A DNA stretch of 64,000 nt from contig NZ_LR134481.1 of NCBI RefSeq assembly GCF_900638025.1, positions 1,612,001 to 1,676,000 of the forward strand, in the 5' to 3' direction. Position numbers and translations under genes: made by a program. Source of the DNA: Haemophilus parainfluenzae (lineage in GTDB: Bacteria; Pseudomonadota; Gammaproteobacteria; Enterobacterales; Pasteurellaceae). Positions 7,435 through 15,081 of the stretch are shown piece after piece (the stretch's first letter is position 1; each line of letters starts with the position of its first letter). The notes under the pieces are model-generated. The model had not been told where the DNA came from. It did not search any database and saw nothing but the letters and a program-made list of their open reading frames with translations.

Positions 7435-7803
7435 TTATCCCAAAAACATAAACTTAATCTTCGCCCCAGTAAATGCACCTTTTAGGAATCTAACGCCCTT
7501 AGCACGCTCACGATACATATGCGCAGGAGAAATATGGAGTGCGGTACAAATATCTCGTTCATTTGCTTGCTGAACGTATAACGCCATTAAGATTTGATAT
7601 TGCAGCAAGCTATCCTCGTGAAGATTCATAATCTGCTCCTCAATTTTTAAACATTCGTCATCCGTTAAGAATCGAATGTGAGCCTTGCGCACGGTAGGTA
7701 AAACAGGAATAGAAATTGTGGTGCTTGGGTATTCTGTGCCAATTCTGTCTCTGCCCCAGCAATTACCCCACTTTTCCAACACTCTCTCAACGCTATACGA
7801 CAT
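7435..7803 (-). CDS. Antitermination protein Q-like
   Basis: From the ATG at 7803 (SD AAGGAGAG) the product is 122 residues and begins MSYSVERVLEKWGNCWGRDR, with GTEYPSTTISIPVLP and an HTH-like ERDICTALHISPAHMYRERA near the end, resembling the PF06530 group of Q proteins. Q loads on RNA polymerase at the late promoter and lets it pass terminators into lysis and packaging genes. It follows ninG by a 1-base gap, as in lambdoid phages. The target is probably the promoter at 5566-5594. Confidence 0.8.
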   Translation of the reverse strand: MSYSVERVLEKWGNCWGRDRIGTEYPSTTISIPVLPTVRKAHIRFLTDDECLKIEEQIMNLHEDSLLQYQILMALYVQQANERDICTALHISPAHMYRERAKGVRFLKGAFTGAKIKFMFLG

Positions 7804-7804
7804 T

Positions 7805-8359
7805 CTACTCTCCTTCCAGCTCTTTAATTTTCGCTTTGTAGTATTTGATGATTTCTTTGCAATCTTCGACCGTGTACTTTTTCGCCTCGTGGTCTTGCCG
7901 CTCCAACCAAGCAACCTTATCTGCACCGATTTTATTCACAAGATTGATTCGGTACTCAATAATGTTTCCGCTCTTGTGGTCATTACAGGGTGCGCATTGC
8001 TTATGCACGTTTAATTCGCAAAATCTTAGTTCTGGACAAGCTCCAACACTCCGATAATGCCCTGCGTGATACTGTCCTGTGTGATATTTACCGCAACTTA
8101 TACAAGGCTCATTTTTATCACGTAAACGAATAAATTTATTAAATACCGATTGAGCATCTTTCAACCATTCAGAGCGGCCTTTTAATTTAGCTTTACGCTC
8201 TCTTCGCTCTGCTCTTTCCTCTTTCTCTCGTTTCTTTCTTGCCTGCTCTTTTGAAAGGATAATCGCACATTTAGGCGAGCAGACTTTTTGTGTTGAGCTT
8301 ATTGTTTTCACAAAGTAGTTGCCGCATACTTTGCATTTGGATTCCTTAGGCTTGCTCAT
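7805..8359 (-). CDS. ninG: NinG (Rap-type) recombination protein
   Basis: The protein (184 residues from the inner ATG) has two zinc-binding clusters: CKVCGNYF with VCSPKC near the N-terminus, and CISCGKYHTGQYHAGHYRSV followed by NVHKQCAPCNDHKSG. The segment between is a Lys/Arg/Glu-rich helix. In lambda NinG (Rap) is a Holliday-junction nuclease acting with Red recombination. It lies in the nin region between NinB and Q. Confidence 0.9.
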   Translation of the reverse strand: MSKPKESKCKVCGNYFVKTISSTQKVCSPKCAIILSKEQARKKREKEERAERRERKAKLKGRSEWLKDAQSVFNKFIRLRDKNEPCISCGKYHTGQYHAGHYRSVGACPELRFCELNVHKQCAPCNDHKSGNIIEYRINLVNKIGADKVAWLERQDHEAKKYTVEDCKEIIKYYKAKIKELEGE

Positions 8360-8361
8360 AT

Positions 8362-8448
8362 CTACCACCATTTACCAGTGATTAAAATTGTCCCTATAAC
8401 TACACAGGCGTAAGCTATAATTAAAATTTTCAATTCTTTCTCATTCAT
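8362..8448 (-). CDS. Small membrane protein (28 residues)
   Basis: The reading frame MNEKELKILIIAYACVVIGT ends TGKWW and is one membrane helix with a charged N-terminus. Its ATG overlaps the stop of the preceding 28-codon gene, and it ends two bases before the ninG ATG, so the three are translationally coupled. It is too short to classify by homology. Confidence 0.5.
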   Translation of the reverse strand: MNEKELKILIIAYACVVIGTILITGKWW

Positions 8449-8527
8449 CGTCCGCGCCCTCAATAAAACAAATAATCACAAACGCAACCACAAAGAGAAC
8501 TACTGCTAAGGCTATTTCTTCTCTCAT
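8441..8527 (-). CDS. Small membrane protein (28 residues), upstream partner
   Basis: The frame starts MREEIALAVVLFVVAFVIIC and ends in the acidic tail EGADDE. It begins directly after the ninB stop and overlaps the next small gene by eight bases. A pair of overlapping one-helix genes in the nin region is consistent with real coding, but function is unknown. Confidence 0.5.
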   Translation of the reverse strand: MREEIALAVVLFVVAFVIICFIEGADDE

Positions 8528-8941
8528 TTAAAATCTCCACGTATCGTTAAATTTAACGCCGTTCTCAACGCCCCAAGCGGTTGTATATTCGATAAGACTC
8601 GCCAATCGCTTTACGCTCATTTGAGCAGTGCTTTCTCGCAGATTGATTACTTCACCCTCAAGCCCGATTACCATTTCAGCTTGTCCACCTGTTGCGATTT
8701 TATGGGCTGATACCATAATCATTTTCCAAGTGTCTATGTCTCGCTTTTTACCGTTGAATTCGCACTGTTTGGATATATCGCTTAGTAGTGCGTGTAATTT
8801 ACTGTTCTGTTCAAGTGAGCGTGTCATTGGTTGGATTTTTACCACCAACGGATTTTTGTCGTCCGTTGGTAGTTCTTTGATGAATTCAATGCAGTTCAAC
8901 CGCACTTGGTTTGAGCGTAGAAAGAATTGTTTCTTGTCCAT
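8528..8941 (-). CDS. ninB: NinB (lambda Orf-like) recombination mediator
   Basis: From the ATG at 8941 the protein is 137 residues: MDKKQFFLRSNQVRLNCIEF, KIQPMTRSLEQNSKLHALLS, and WKMIMVSAHKIATG match the NinB family. NinB binds SSB and single-stranded DNA and helps load the annealing protein during phage recombination. The start codon shares one base with the stop of dnaB. A longer frame to 9037 would overlap the helicase by about 100 bases and is rejected. Confidence 0.9.
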   Translation of the reverse strand: MDKKQFFLRSNQVRLNCIEFIKELPTDDKNPLVVKIQPMTRSLEQNSKLHALLSDISKQCEFNGKKRDIDTWKMIMVSAHKIATGGQAEMVIGLEGEVINLRESTAQMSVKRLASLIEYTTAWGVENGVKFNDTWRF

Positions 8942-10320
8942 TACTGAATCACCCCTTTCCCGTAACTTTTCGCATAGCTTTTTTGTGCTTGTTGCGGTTT
9001 TTCGTTTAAGTCTTGATAGGCTTTTGCCTGATCGCAATCAACAAAATGACCTTTATCAAATCTCATATAGGCAGTGCCTAATTCACCGAAACGGTTTTTA
9101 GTGATAATGGCCTCTGAATATGGATTATCTGTATCAGCCTTATAAGCGCCCTCACGGTAAAGCATAATGATTTGACTGGCATCTTGTTCAATTGAGCCCG
9201 AATCTCTTAAATCAGAGTTTACTGGGCGTTTTACTGCACGGCTATCTACATCACGGTTAAGTTGGCAAAGTAAAATAATCGGGATATTGAAATTCTTGCT
9301 AAACGTTTTAAGCTTGCTCATTGAATTTGAGATAGCTTGTGTTAAGTTGATGTTCTTTTCTTGCTTGTGGCTCATTAAGCCTAAATAATCAATCACAATC
9401 GCAGAAAGATTGCCTACATCGCTAACATGTCGTTCTGTAATCGCACAGATTTCATCTGCTGATAAACCACCACGGTCAACGAAATAGATTTTTTGCTCAC
9501 GAAGATCGGTGATCGCATTGGTTAAGAGGTTGTAATCTAAATCATCTAAGTCTTGTGGATTGCGGAGCTTCTTAACACCTACGCCACCCGTTGCACTTAA
9601 CAAGCGGTCGATTAATTGGAAGTTACCCATTTCAAGACTGAAAAATAATACTGAACCGTTGTTTTTAGCGATGTTTCGTGTAAGTGTTAGACTGAATTCT
9701 GTTTTACCTGTACCAGGACGACCTGCCACCACAACTATGTCGGTAGAATCAATACCGCCTAGAATGTTATCCACCGCTTCAATGCCTGTGTAAAGTAAAC
9801 GCTCTTTAAAATCGCTTTTTGAGCGTTTTTCTAGCACATCGATGTAAGAACCCATTAATTCGCCCATTACCACAGGCTTAATCTCTGTTTTACTGACAAG
9901 GAGTTTTTGAATTTGGTTTAACGCTTTTTGAGTTAACTCGTTCACTTGGCTTTCGTTGCTAGCTTGCGACATCTCGCCGGCAAGTTTAAGCATAGTTTGT
10001 TGAGCTGAACGGTTTACCCAAGAAGAATGGATTTTTTTCGCATAACCTAAAAGGTTTCCACCGTAAGTCGCACCGTTTGCCATTTCGGCCAACGTTGCTA
10101 GGTTTTCGCCATAGTCTTGTGATAACAGCAAGAAGTCGATTAAATCGTGTTTACGGGCTTGTTTACGAATGTTTGCGTATAAAGCACCTAGATTGTAGAT
10201 TGAGAACATTTCAGGTTCTAACCAACTAATCACTTCACGAGCTTGAGCGGTTAATCCTGTCGCTAGCATTGAGCTGATTAGTCCGTATTCTAGGTTGTAG
10301 TTATTATCCTGCGTTACCAT
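8941..10320 (-). CDS. Replicative DNA helicase, DnaB family
   Basis: The 459-residue protein has the DnaB N-terminal helical domain (LEYGLISSMLATGL) and a RecA-like core with Walker A AGRPGTGKTEFSL near residue 203, FSLEMGNFQLIDRLLS, the Walker B stretch AIVIDYLGLM, and the QLNRDVDSRAVKRPVNSDLR arginine-finger loop. It takes the place of lambda P plus host DnaB. It overlaps the initiator gene by one base and ninB by one base, so initiator, helicase and mediator form one unit. Confidence 0.93.
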   Translation of the reverse strand: MVTQDNNYNLEYGLISSMLATGLTAQAREVISWLEPEMFSIYNLGALYANIRKQARKHDLIDFLLLSQDYGENLATLAEMANGATYGGNLLGYAKKIHSSWVNRSAQQTMLKLAGEMSQASNESQVNELTQKALNQIQKLLVSKTEIKPVVMGELMGSYIDVLEKRSKSDFKERLLYTGIEAVDNILGGIDSTDIVVVAGRPGTGKTEFSLTLTRNIAKNNGSVLFFSLEMGNFQLIDRLLSATGGVGVKKLRNPQDLDDLDYNLLTNAITDLREQKIYFVDRGGLSADEICAITERHVSDVGNLSAIVIDYLGLMSHKQEKNINLTQAISNSMSKLKTFSKNFNIPIILLCQLNRDVDSRAVKRPVNSDLRDSGSIEQDASQIIMLYREGAYKADTDNPYSEAIITKNRFGELGTAYMRFDKGHFVDCDQAKAYQDLNEKPQQAQKSYAKSYGKGVIQ

Positions 10321-11114
10321 TACAAATTCCCCTCTAAAACTTTATCCAGTGTTGACTCTCTCAAAATGTATTCAAAATCTGCTTTCCAGCCTCGATTATT
10401 TTCGCCAAAGTAGAAACTCGGGGCGGACTGTAAGAAGTCCTTGATGTACTCACCGAGCGAGGACTCTACATCGTTGTCAATTTCAAATCGTTTAATAAAC
10501 ACTTGAGCTAGTTTCTTAATCGCTTTCTTGCGTTTATCACTTAACTGTGATGGATTTGCGATTAGTGGTAGATTTGAATTTAATTCTTTAACCAAGTCGT
10601 TGTATGTTTCTGCTACTGCTGAATAATTCACTTTGATTGAATTTTGTTTTTTGTCAGTGTGCGGCTTGTCCGCACCCCCGACTTCCGTGTGTTCTGCGTT
10701 AGCAGAATTTTCATCGTCAGATACATGGTTAATTGATAGGTTAAAAGAGTGACTGGTTATGGGTGCAGAATTTTCACTACCCCCTAGTGCAGAATTTTCA
10801 CTACCCAGTGCAAATTTTTCACCCCCTAGTGCAGAATTTTCACTACCTTGCTCAAGGTGTAAAAGATATAAATTTGCACTTGAACCATCTTTATTTTTTC
10901 GCGCTTTTTTGGTGACCAATCCCATTTTGATTAAATCATCAATGTGACTAATCGCACTACGTTTTGACATTTCGCATTTATCGGCAATGTATTGATAACT
11001 AGGAAAACAAATTCCATCATCATTGGCATTATCAGCTAGTTTTAAAAGCACAAGTTTTCTAGCAGGATTGCCAACCTTACAATTCATAGCTTGAACCATT
11101 AATCTCATACTCAT
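10320..11114 (-). CDS. Replication initiator with winged-helix N-terminus (lambda O-like role)
   Basis: The 264-residue protein has an N-terminal HTH (NPARKLVLLKLADNANDDGI, YIADKCEMSKRSAISHIDDL) and a C-terminal helicase-interaction-like region. Between them lies the repetitive linker built on SENSALGG, which is encoded by four iteron-like DNA repeats. In lambda the origin likewise lies inside the O gene. The ATG overlaps the stop of the 52-residue gene upstream by ATGA. Confidence 0.82.
   Translation of the reverse strand: MSMRLMVQAMNCKVGNPARKLVLLKLADNANDDGICFPSYQYIADKCEMSKRSAISHIDDLIKMGLVTKKARKNKDGSSANLYLLHLEQGSENSALGGEKFALGSENSALGGSENSAPITSHSFNLSINHVSDDENSANAEHTEVGGADKPHTDKKQNSIKVNYSAVAETYNDLVKELNSNLPLIANPSQLSDKRKKAIKKLAQVFIKRFEIDNDVESSLGEYIKDFLQSAPSFYFGENNRGWKADFEYILRESTLDKVLEGNL
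10763..10846. repeat. Four iterons inside the initiator gene: candidate replication origin
   Basis: The 18-base unit GTGCAGAATTTTCACTAC occurs at 10763-10780, 10787-10804 and 10829-10846, and a variant GTGCAAATTTTTCACCCC at 10808-10825. Offsets are 24, 21 and 21 bases, all multiples of three, so the coding frame is kept. AT-rich sequence flanks the array on both sides. This mirrors lambda ori, where iterons for O lie within O. Confidence 0.75.
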
Positions 11115-11269
11115 ATTTCCAATTCCTCAATCGCTTGATCTGTTACTCTGTCGTATTCTTCTTGGCTTGTATTTCGCTCTCTTAGCTCTCTTTTAACTGC
11201 CTCGTACGCTAGGATTTTTTCTCTGTCGTCTAAGCTAGCTACAAATTCGGGTGAGAATAATCTTTCCAT
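11111..11269 (-). CDS. Small charged phage protein (52 residues)
   Basis: The frame starts MERLFSPEFVASLDDREKIL and is rich in Glu, Arg and Asp. Its stop overlaps the initiator ATG, and its start lies one base after the stop of the 44-residue gene upstream. Tight spacing supports translation; no family is recognised. Confidence 0.55.
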   Translation of the reverse strand: MERLFSPEFVASLDDREKILAYEAVKRELRERNTSQEEYDRVTDQAIEELEI

Positions 11270-11270
11270 A

Positions 11271-11405
11271 TCACGCCTCTAACCAATATTGGGCCACACG
11301 TTTTTTAAGCGTCGTAGATACGAGAGCCAAGACGTAAGCAGTTAAAGCGCTTTTCTGCGTAAAAGTGCTTGCATTTTCGTTTGTAATTGGTAATAATTGC
11401 TCCAT
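11271..11405 (-). CDS. Small phage protein (44 residues)
   Basis: The frame starts MEQLLPITNENASTFTQKSA, has a moderately hydrophobic middle (ALTAYVLALVSTTL) and ends RVAQYWLEA. SD AAGGAA lies upstream. It is the first gene after the hairpin near 11428-11448 in the replication operon. Function is not recognised. Confidence 0.5.
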   Translation of the reverse strand: MEQLLPITNENASTFTQKSALTAYVLALVSTTLKKRVAQYWLEA

Positions 11406-11425
11406 CAGTATATTCCTTAATAAAT

Positions 11426-11452
11426 TAACCACGGCGGACACCGTGGTTTTTT
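11426..11452. terminator. Hairpin between the CII-like gene and the replication genes
   Basis: AACCACGG and CCGTGGTT are perfectly complementary with an 8-base loop. The T-run follows on the plus strand (TTTTTTATTT), while on the minus strand only TAATTTATT follows, so it would stop antisense transcription better than the operon itself. Confidence 0.45.
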
Positions 11453-11891
11453 ATTTCTTGTGTAACACAATCGCACATTCAATCGAATGTTGCGTCGCTA
11501 CCAAATGTTTACTCAATGCTTGACGTATTTTGTCTTCTTCTTTCGAGGTGATTTCACCGTCTTCTAATGCCTTTTCTAATACAGCAAACAATAAACCACG
11601 CGCAGAAAGCTCGTGAAGTTGTAAATTGGCAAGCTCAACCTTGTCTAATTCATTCTCTGCCACATCAGGTACAAAACGACCACCAGCGGTACGGCAAAGC
11701 TCATCGATAAAATCAGTGCATCTATACTCAAGCTGAAGTGCGATCAATTCTTCGTTTTTGAATCGTTGGCCTTTTATTTGATAAAGGCGATTCTTTAATT
11801 CACTTTCGGTAAAACCTAGGAATCCTGCTACCGCACTTCTCCCCCCAGGAATCCGATCAATCATTTCGATAATAACTTTCTTCATTTCCAT
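11451..11891 (-). CDS. CII-like regulator, YmfL / phage CP76 family
   Basis: The 146-residue protein begins MEMKKVIIEMIDRIPGGRSA with FLGFTESELKNRLYQIKGQR, an HTH typical of the YmfL/Phage_CP76 group that takes the CII position. A central EELIALQLEYRCTDFIDELC and a helical C-terminus follow. Being the second gene after cro, it probably takes part in the lysis-lysogeny decision, but the exact target cannot be read. Confidence 0.72.
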   Translation of the reverse strand: MEMKKVIIEMIDRIPGGRSAVAGFLGFTESELKNRLYQIKGQRFKNEELIALQLEYRCTDFIDELCRTAGGRFVPDVAENELDKVELANLQLHELSARGLLFAVLEKALEDGEITSKEEDKIRQALSKHLVATQHSIECAIVLHKK

Positions 11892-11945
11892 AATTTTTGC
11901 CTTATTTTTATGGTTTTCTTTTTTCGTGGAAGATTTAGACTTTTT

Positions 11946-12128
11946 TCAAGCTTTTGAATAAAGATCTGAATCGACTTTTAACTTACCCTTAGTTAAGTAT
12001 TGCAATTTATATGCATTTTTTTCAGGGATTACCTTTCCCCATTGGGAAACTGCGGCAGGACTAATATTCAAAACTCTGGCAAGTTTTCTAGAGTTGCCAA
12101 AGAATTTAATAACATCATCTTTAAACAT
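11946..12128 (-). CDS. Cro-like repressor (YdaS-type HTH)
   Basis: This 60-residue protein, MFKDDVIKFFGNSRKLARVL followed by NISPAAVSQWGKVIPEKNAY, is a compact HTH protein of Cro size. It diverges from the CI-like gene across the operator region, and its first codons overlap operator O1, so it should be autoregulated. Confidence 0.85.
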   Translation of the reverse strand: MFKDDVIKFFGNSRKLARVLNISPAAVSQWGKVIPEKNAYKLQYLTKGKLKVDSDLYSKA

Positions 12129-12211
12129 AAGATTCCTTAAATGTAATTTAAGATTACTTTAAATATTATCATCAAAGGAATCTTAATGCAATAAAGGTTA
12201 AGATTGCTTAA
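12127..12211. promoter_or_regulatory. Immunity region operators between cro and cI
   Basis: Four copies of a palindrome with consensus TTAAG-N4-CTTAA are visible: 12127-12140 (ATAAGATTCCTTAA), 12148-12162 (TTAAGATTACTTTAA), 12173-12186 (AAAGGAATCTTAA type) and 12198-12211 (TTAAGATTGCTTAA). Spacing is about 20-25 bases, suited to cooperative CI binding. Two more copies occur at 14768 and 14823. Confidence 0.8.
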
Positions 12212-12228
12212 CAAACAAGGAGTAATTA

Positions 12229-12882
12229 ATGAACAATGAAACAATTGGAGAGCGCATTAAGCGTAGAAGAACAGAGTTAAAACTGACACAAAAAGAGTTA
12301 GCTAATGCAATTAAAGGTGTCTCAAATGTGGCAATATCCCAATGGGAATCAGATACCACAAAGCCAAATTCTGAAAATATCTTAGACTTATCAACCGTAT
12401 TGCAATGTGATATTAGCTGGTTATTGCGTGGTAATGGGCAGTCAAATGTATTACCAGCAAGCATTGGTGGAAATAAAATCCCCTTAATTAGCTATATTCA
12501 GGCTGGAAAATGGTCGGGAATATCATCTCTTAAAGAAAGTTGTGGTGATTTTGATTATGTCTTTACAGATCTTGATGTTTCTGAAAATGCTTTTGCGCTT
12601 TCTATAATTGGGGATTCTATGGAGCCTGAATTTAAAGAGGAAGATGTCATTATTATTGATCCACTGGTGCAACCTGTTGCAGGAGAATTTGTCGTTGCAA
12701 TTAATGGAGATTATGAAGCAACCTTTAAAAAATATCGCCCCCTAGAAATAGATGAATATGGTCGAACTCAATTTGAATTAATTCCTTTAAATTCAGATTA
12801 CCCTAAAATGTCTAGCTTAAAGCAACAAATATCAATTATAGGAACGATGGTGGAGCATCGAATTTACAGAAGAAAGAGATAA
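12229..12882 (+). CDS. CI-like repressor with S24 self-cleavage domain
   Basis: The 217-residue protein has an N-terminal HTH (IGERIKRRRTELKLTQKELA, VAISQWESDT) and a LexA/UmuD-type peptidase domain. The probable cleavage site is Ala92-Gly93 in IQAGKW, with Ser130 in IGDSMEPEF and Lys167 in ATFKKY; the 37-residue Ser-Lys spacing equals that of LexA. It should hold the prophage silent and be inactivated by RecA after DNA damage, or by the antirepressors. SD AAGGAG precedes the ATG; the downstream ATPase gene starts four bases after its stop. Confidence 0.95.
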   Translation: MNNETIGERIKRRRTELKLTQKELANAIKGVSNVAISQWESDTTKPNSENILDLSTVLQCDISWLLRGNGQSNVLPASIGGNKIPLISYIQAGKWSGISSLKESCGDFDYVFTDLDVSENAFALSIIGDSMEPEFKEEDVIIIDPLVQPVAGEFVVAINGDYEATFKKYRPLEIDEYGRTQFELIPLNSDYPKMSSLKQQISIIGTMVEHRIYRRKR

Positions 12883-12885
12883 GTT

Positions 12886-14733
12886 ATGGGCAAGGGGATG
12901 ATTGAAAAAATGAAAACATTGAGTTTAACTTCTAATAGACAAAGAAAAGATTCAACGATAAAAGTTATAAAGAAACGAAAAATTCCTAAAATATTATTGA
13001 ATGAAATAAATGAATATGCCCCACCAATTCAAGAGGAAATAATAATTCCTAAAGAGATAAAAGATAAAGCTCTCACTAAGATAAAAAGAATATATATAAA
13101 ATCATTCCGCGGGTTAAAAGAAATTGACTTATCTATTGCGGATAACATTACATTAATCGCTGGCAGAAATGGAACTTGTAAATCAACAATACTGGGGATT
13201 ATTGCACAATGTTTTTCTTTTAATAAAGATTACTCTCAATTAGATGAGAAAGGAAAATTCTTAAATATTTCCTATAAAACATTAACAGGGAAAAAGTTTA
13301 TATCCTATGCAACGGAACATTTTAGATTATCTGAAAAGTATGATCTTACAGGCACAATGGATATTAACATTGAAGTCTATGATGCAATTAATCAGCTTTA
13401 TCTAGATAAATTACAGTTACGCCTAACTCAAGAGACGAATAAAAATGGGCAGCTGGTTCCACGTTCTAGACTTAGAAATAACCAAGATACTGACAGAGCG
13501 GTAACTCACCCAGTAATTTATCTTGGATTGAAAAGAATGTTTCCTATTTCAGAAAGAAAATATGAAGAAAAAGAAAATGAAAAATTTATTCAGGACAACA
13601 TCAAAGATTTTTTGAAAGATAATAACAATATACTTGCCAAAAGATCTTCTCAAGTAACTACAACCTTGGGTATAGTAAATTCTATTGTCGCTCATTCTGA
13701 CAGTTATGATCATCAATCAGTATCAGTGGGAGAAGATAACGTTGGCCAGATATTACAAGCAATTTACTCATTTAAGAAGTTAAAACAGGACATGGGAGAT
13801 AATTATAAAGGGGGGATTATTTTAATTGATGAACTAGATTCAGCTCTTTTCTGCGCGGCACAAATTAGACTACTTGACTTACTAGAAAAATACTCGAAAG
13901 AACTACAATTACAGGTAATTATTACATCTCATTCCATTGAGATAATGGAGCGACTTTACAAATCAAGTAAAAGGAAAGATCAAGAAAATAATTTCAAGGT
14001 TCATTATCTAACAAATGCGTATGGAAGAATAAAACTGCTTTCAGATATAGATAAAATGAAAGCGGATATAAAAGACTGCATTCCAGACGAATATCTTTCA
14101 TCACCAAAAGGCATAAATGTTTACACAGAAGATCAAGAGGCAAGAGATTTTTTACATAAATTATGTAAAGATAGTATCATTGAAAAACAACTTAATATAC
14201 TTGACGAAATACATATAGGCTGTAAAAACTACAAACAATTTATCAAATATAATATTCCAGAGTTTACGAAAAAATCACTTATTATTCTTGATGGAGATAA
14301 TCGCACAGATGAAGACCTGATCAACAATACAAATGTAGTATGCTTACCAACAGAACTCCCTCCCGATCAACTACTGTTCGAATACTTACTAAATAAAGAT
14401 GAGGAAGATCCATTCTGGGAAATAAACGAAATCCCCAGATCAACGATCATCTCATTGCGCGCTTCATTAGATATCACAACAAGGTTAGATATTAATACAG
14501 GGGAAAAATTTGATTTAGTTCAAGTCATTAATGAATATAGAGAATCCGATGTAGTAAAAGAAAAGCCTCCGCTTAGAAAGCTATTTAAGAAATGGTATCA
14601 ATCTCCAGAAATCCAGCATCTTATCAAAAATAAGTCACTATACGAAAACTGGCTGCAAAATAATCCACAATATGTGACATCCTTTCTGAATTCTCTCCAA
14701 ACCGCACTTCAATACACTCAAAAATACGCATAA
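12886..14733 (+). CDS. OLD-like ATPase with TOPRIM-like C-terminus; candidate prophage defence gene
   Basis: The 615-residue protein has an SMC/ABC-type ATPase: IYIKSFRGLKEIDLSI, Walker A GRNGTCKST (93-101), a signature-like SVGEDNVGQIL (280-290), Walker B IILIDELDSA (311-320) and H-loop TSHS (347-350). After residue 400 comes VYTEDQEARDF (acidic E415) and SLIILDGDNRTD (DGD, 469-471), the acidic pattern of TOPRIM nucleases. ATPase-TOPRIM single-chain proteins include phage P2 OLD, GajA and fused PARIS relatives, all antiphage. It begins four bases after cI, is expressed with the repressor in the lysogen, and ends at its own terminator, a rexAB-like position. It is more AT-rich than neighbours, suggesting recent gain. 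The exact class is not settled. Confidence 0.8.
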   Translation: MGKGMIEKMKTLSLTSNRQRKDSTIKVIKKRKIPKILLNEINEYAPPIQEEIIIPKEIKDKALTKIKRIYIKSFRGLKEIDLSIADNITLIAGRNGTCKSTILGIIAQCFSFNKDYSQLDEKGKFLNISYKTLTGKKFISYATEHFRLSEKYDLTGTMDINIEVYDAINQLYLDKLQLRLTQETNKNGQLVPRSRLRNNQDTDRAVTHPVIYLGLKRMFPISERKYEEKENEKFIQDNIKDFLKDNNNILAKRSSQVTTTLGIVNSIVAHSDSYDHQSVSVGEDNVGQILQAIYSFKKLKQDMGDNYKGGIILIDELDSALFCAAQIRLLDLLEKYSKELQLQVIITSHSIEIMERLYKSSKRKDQENNFKVHYLTNAYGRIKLLSDIDKMKADIKDCIPDEYLSSPKGINVYTEDQEARDFLHKLCKDSIIEKQLNILDEIHIGCKNYKQFIKYNIPEFTKKSLIILDGDNRTDEDLINNTNVVCLPTELPPDQLLFEYLLNKDEEDPFWEINEIPRSTIISLRASLDITTRLDINTGEKFDLVQVINEYRESDVVKEKPPLRKLFKKWYQSPEIQHLIKNKSLYENWLQNNPQYVTSFLNSLQTALQYTQKYA

Positions 14734-14736
14734 ATC

Positions 14737-14763
14737 AAAGCCACAAAGTGGCTTTTTGTTTAT
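14737..14763 (+). terminator. Terminator of the cI-ATPase operon
   Basis: AAAGCCAC and GTGGCTTT form a hairpin followed by TTGTTT, two to three bases after the ATPase stop codon. Confidence 0.75.
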
Positions 14764-14767
14764 GCAG

Positions 14768-14839
14768 TTAAGTTTTCTTAAATAAAATAATAAAAAATCT
14801 TAAATTTTTATTGCTTATGTATTTAAGATAACTTAAAAT
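14768..14839 (+). promoter_or_regulatory. pL-like promoter with two CI-type operators
   Basis: TTGCTT (14811-14816) and TAAAAT (14834-14839) are 17 bases apart. The palindrome TTAAGATAACTTAA (14823-14836) covers the spacer and -10, and TTAAGTTTTCTTAA (14768-14781) lies 55 bases upstream. Both match the TTAAG-N4-CTTAA operators of the cI-cro region, so CI should repress this plus-strand early operon. Confidence 0.75.
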
Positions 14840-15081
14840 CAATCTCATCAAAACGAGATACACAATCTCAAAGCTCTTTAAAAACTTGGTCTCGTGCGGG
14901 ATATAAATTATCGGCTGATTAAAGTCGAGTAACCCCAGAGCAGAAAACTGTACTGCGTGTTTAACCGAAGTGATGTGGTTGGCAGGTCAATGGCAGCGCT
15001 GTTTATATCTTTAAGCAATCCCTTAGAGGATACGAGTTCAGTCGGGGAAATGGCAAACAAGCCCACGGACTGGTTACTTAC
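14840..15081 (+). other. Untranslated early leader with a boxA-like site
   Basis: No convincing gene is present in these 240 bases. GCTCTTTAAAAAC at about 14873-14885 resembles boxA of antitermination (nut/rrn) sites, and ATCTC...GAGAT forms a small hairpin just before it. The remainder up to tRNA-Arg is GC-richer than its surroundings and rich in short complementary pieces; it is likely transcribed as RNA but no known family is recognised. Confidence 0.5.

Noticed and set aside
10757..10850. Short regularly spaced repeats that could suggest a CRISPR array
   Set aside because: The spacers are only 3-6 bases, the units are in frame inside the initiator gene, and no cas gene is near; iterons explain them.
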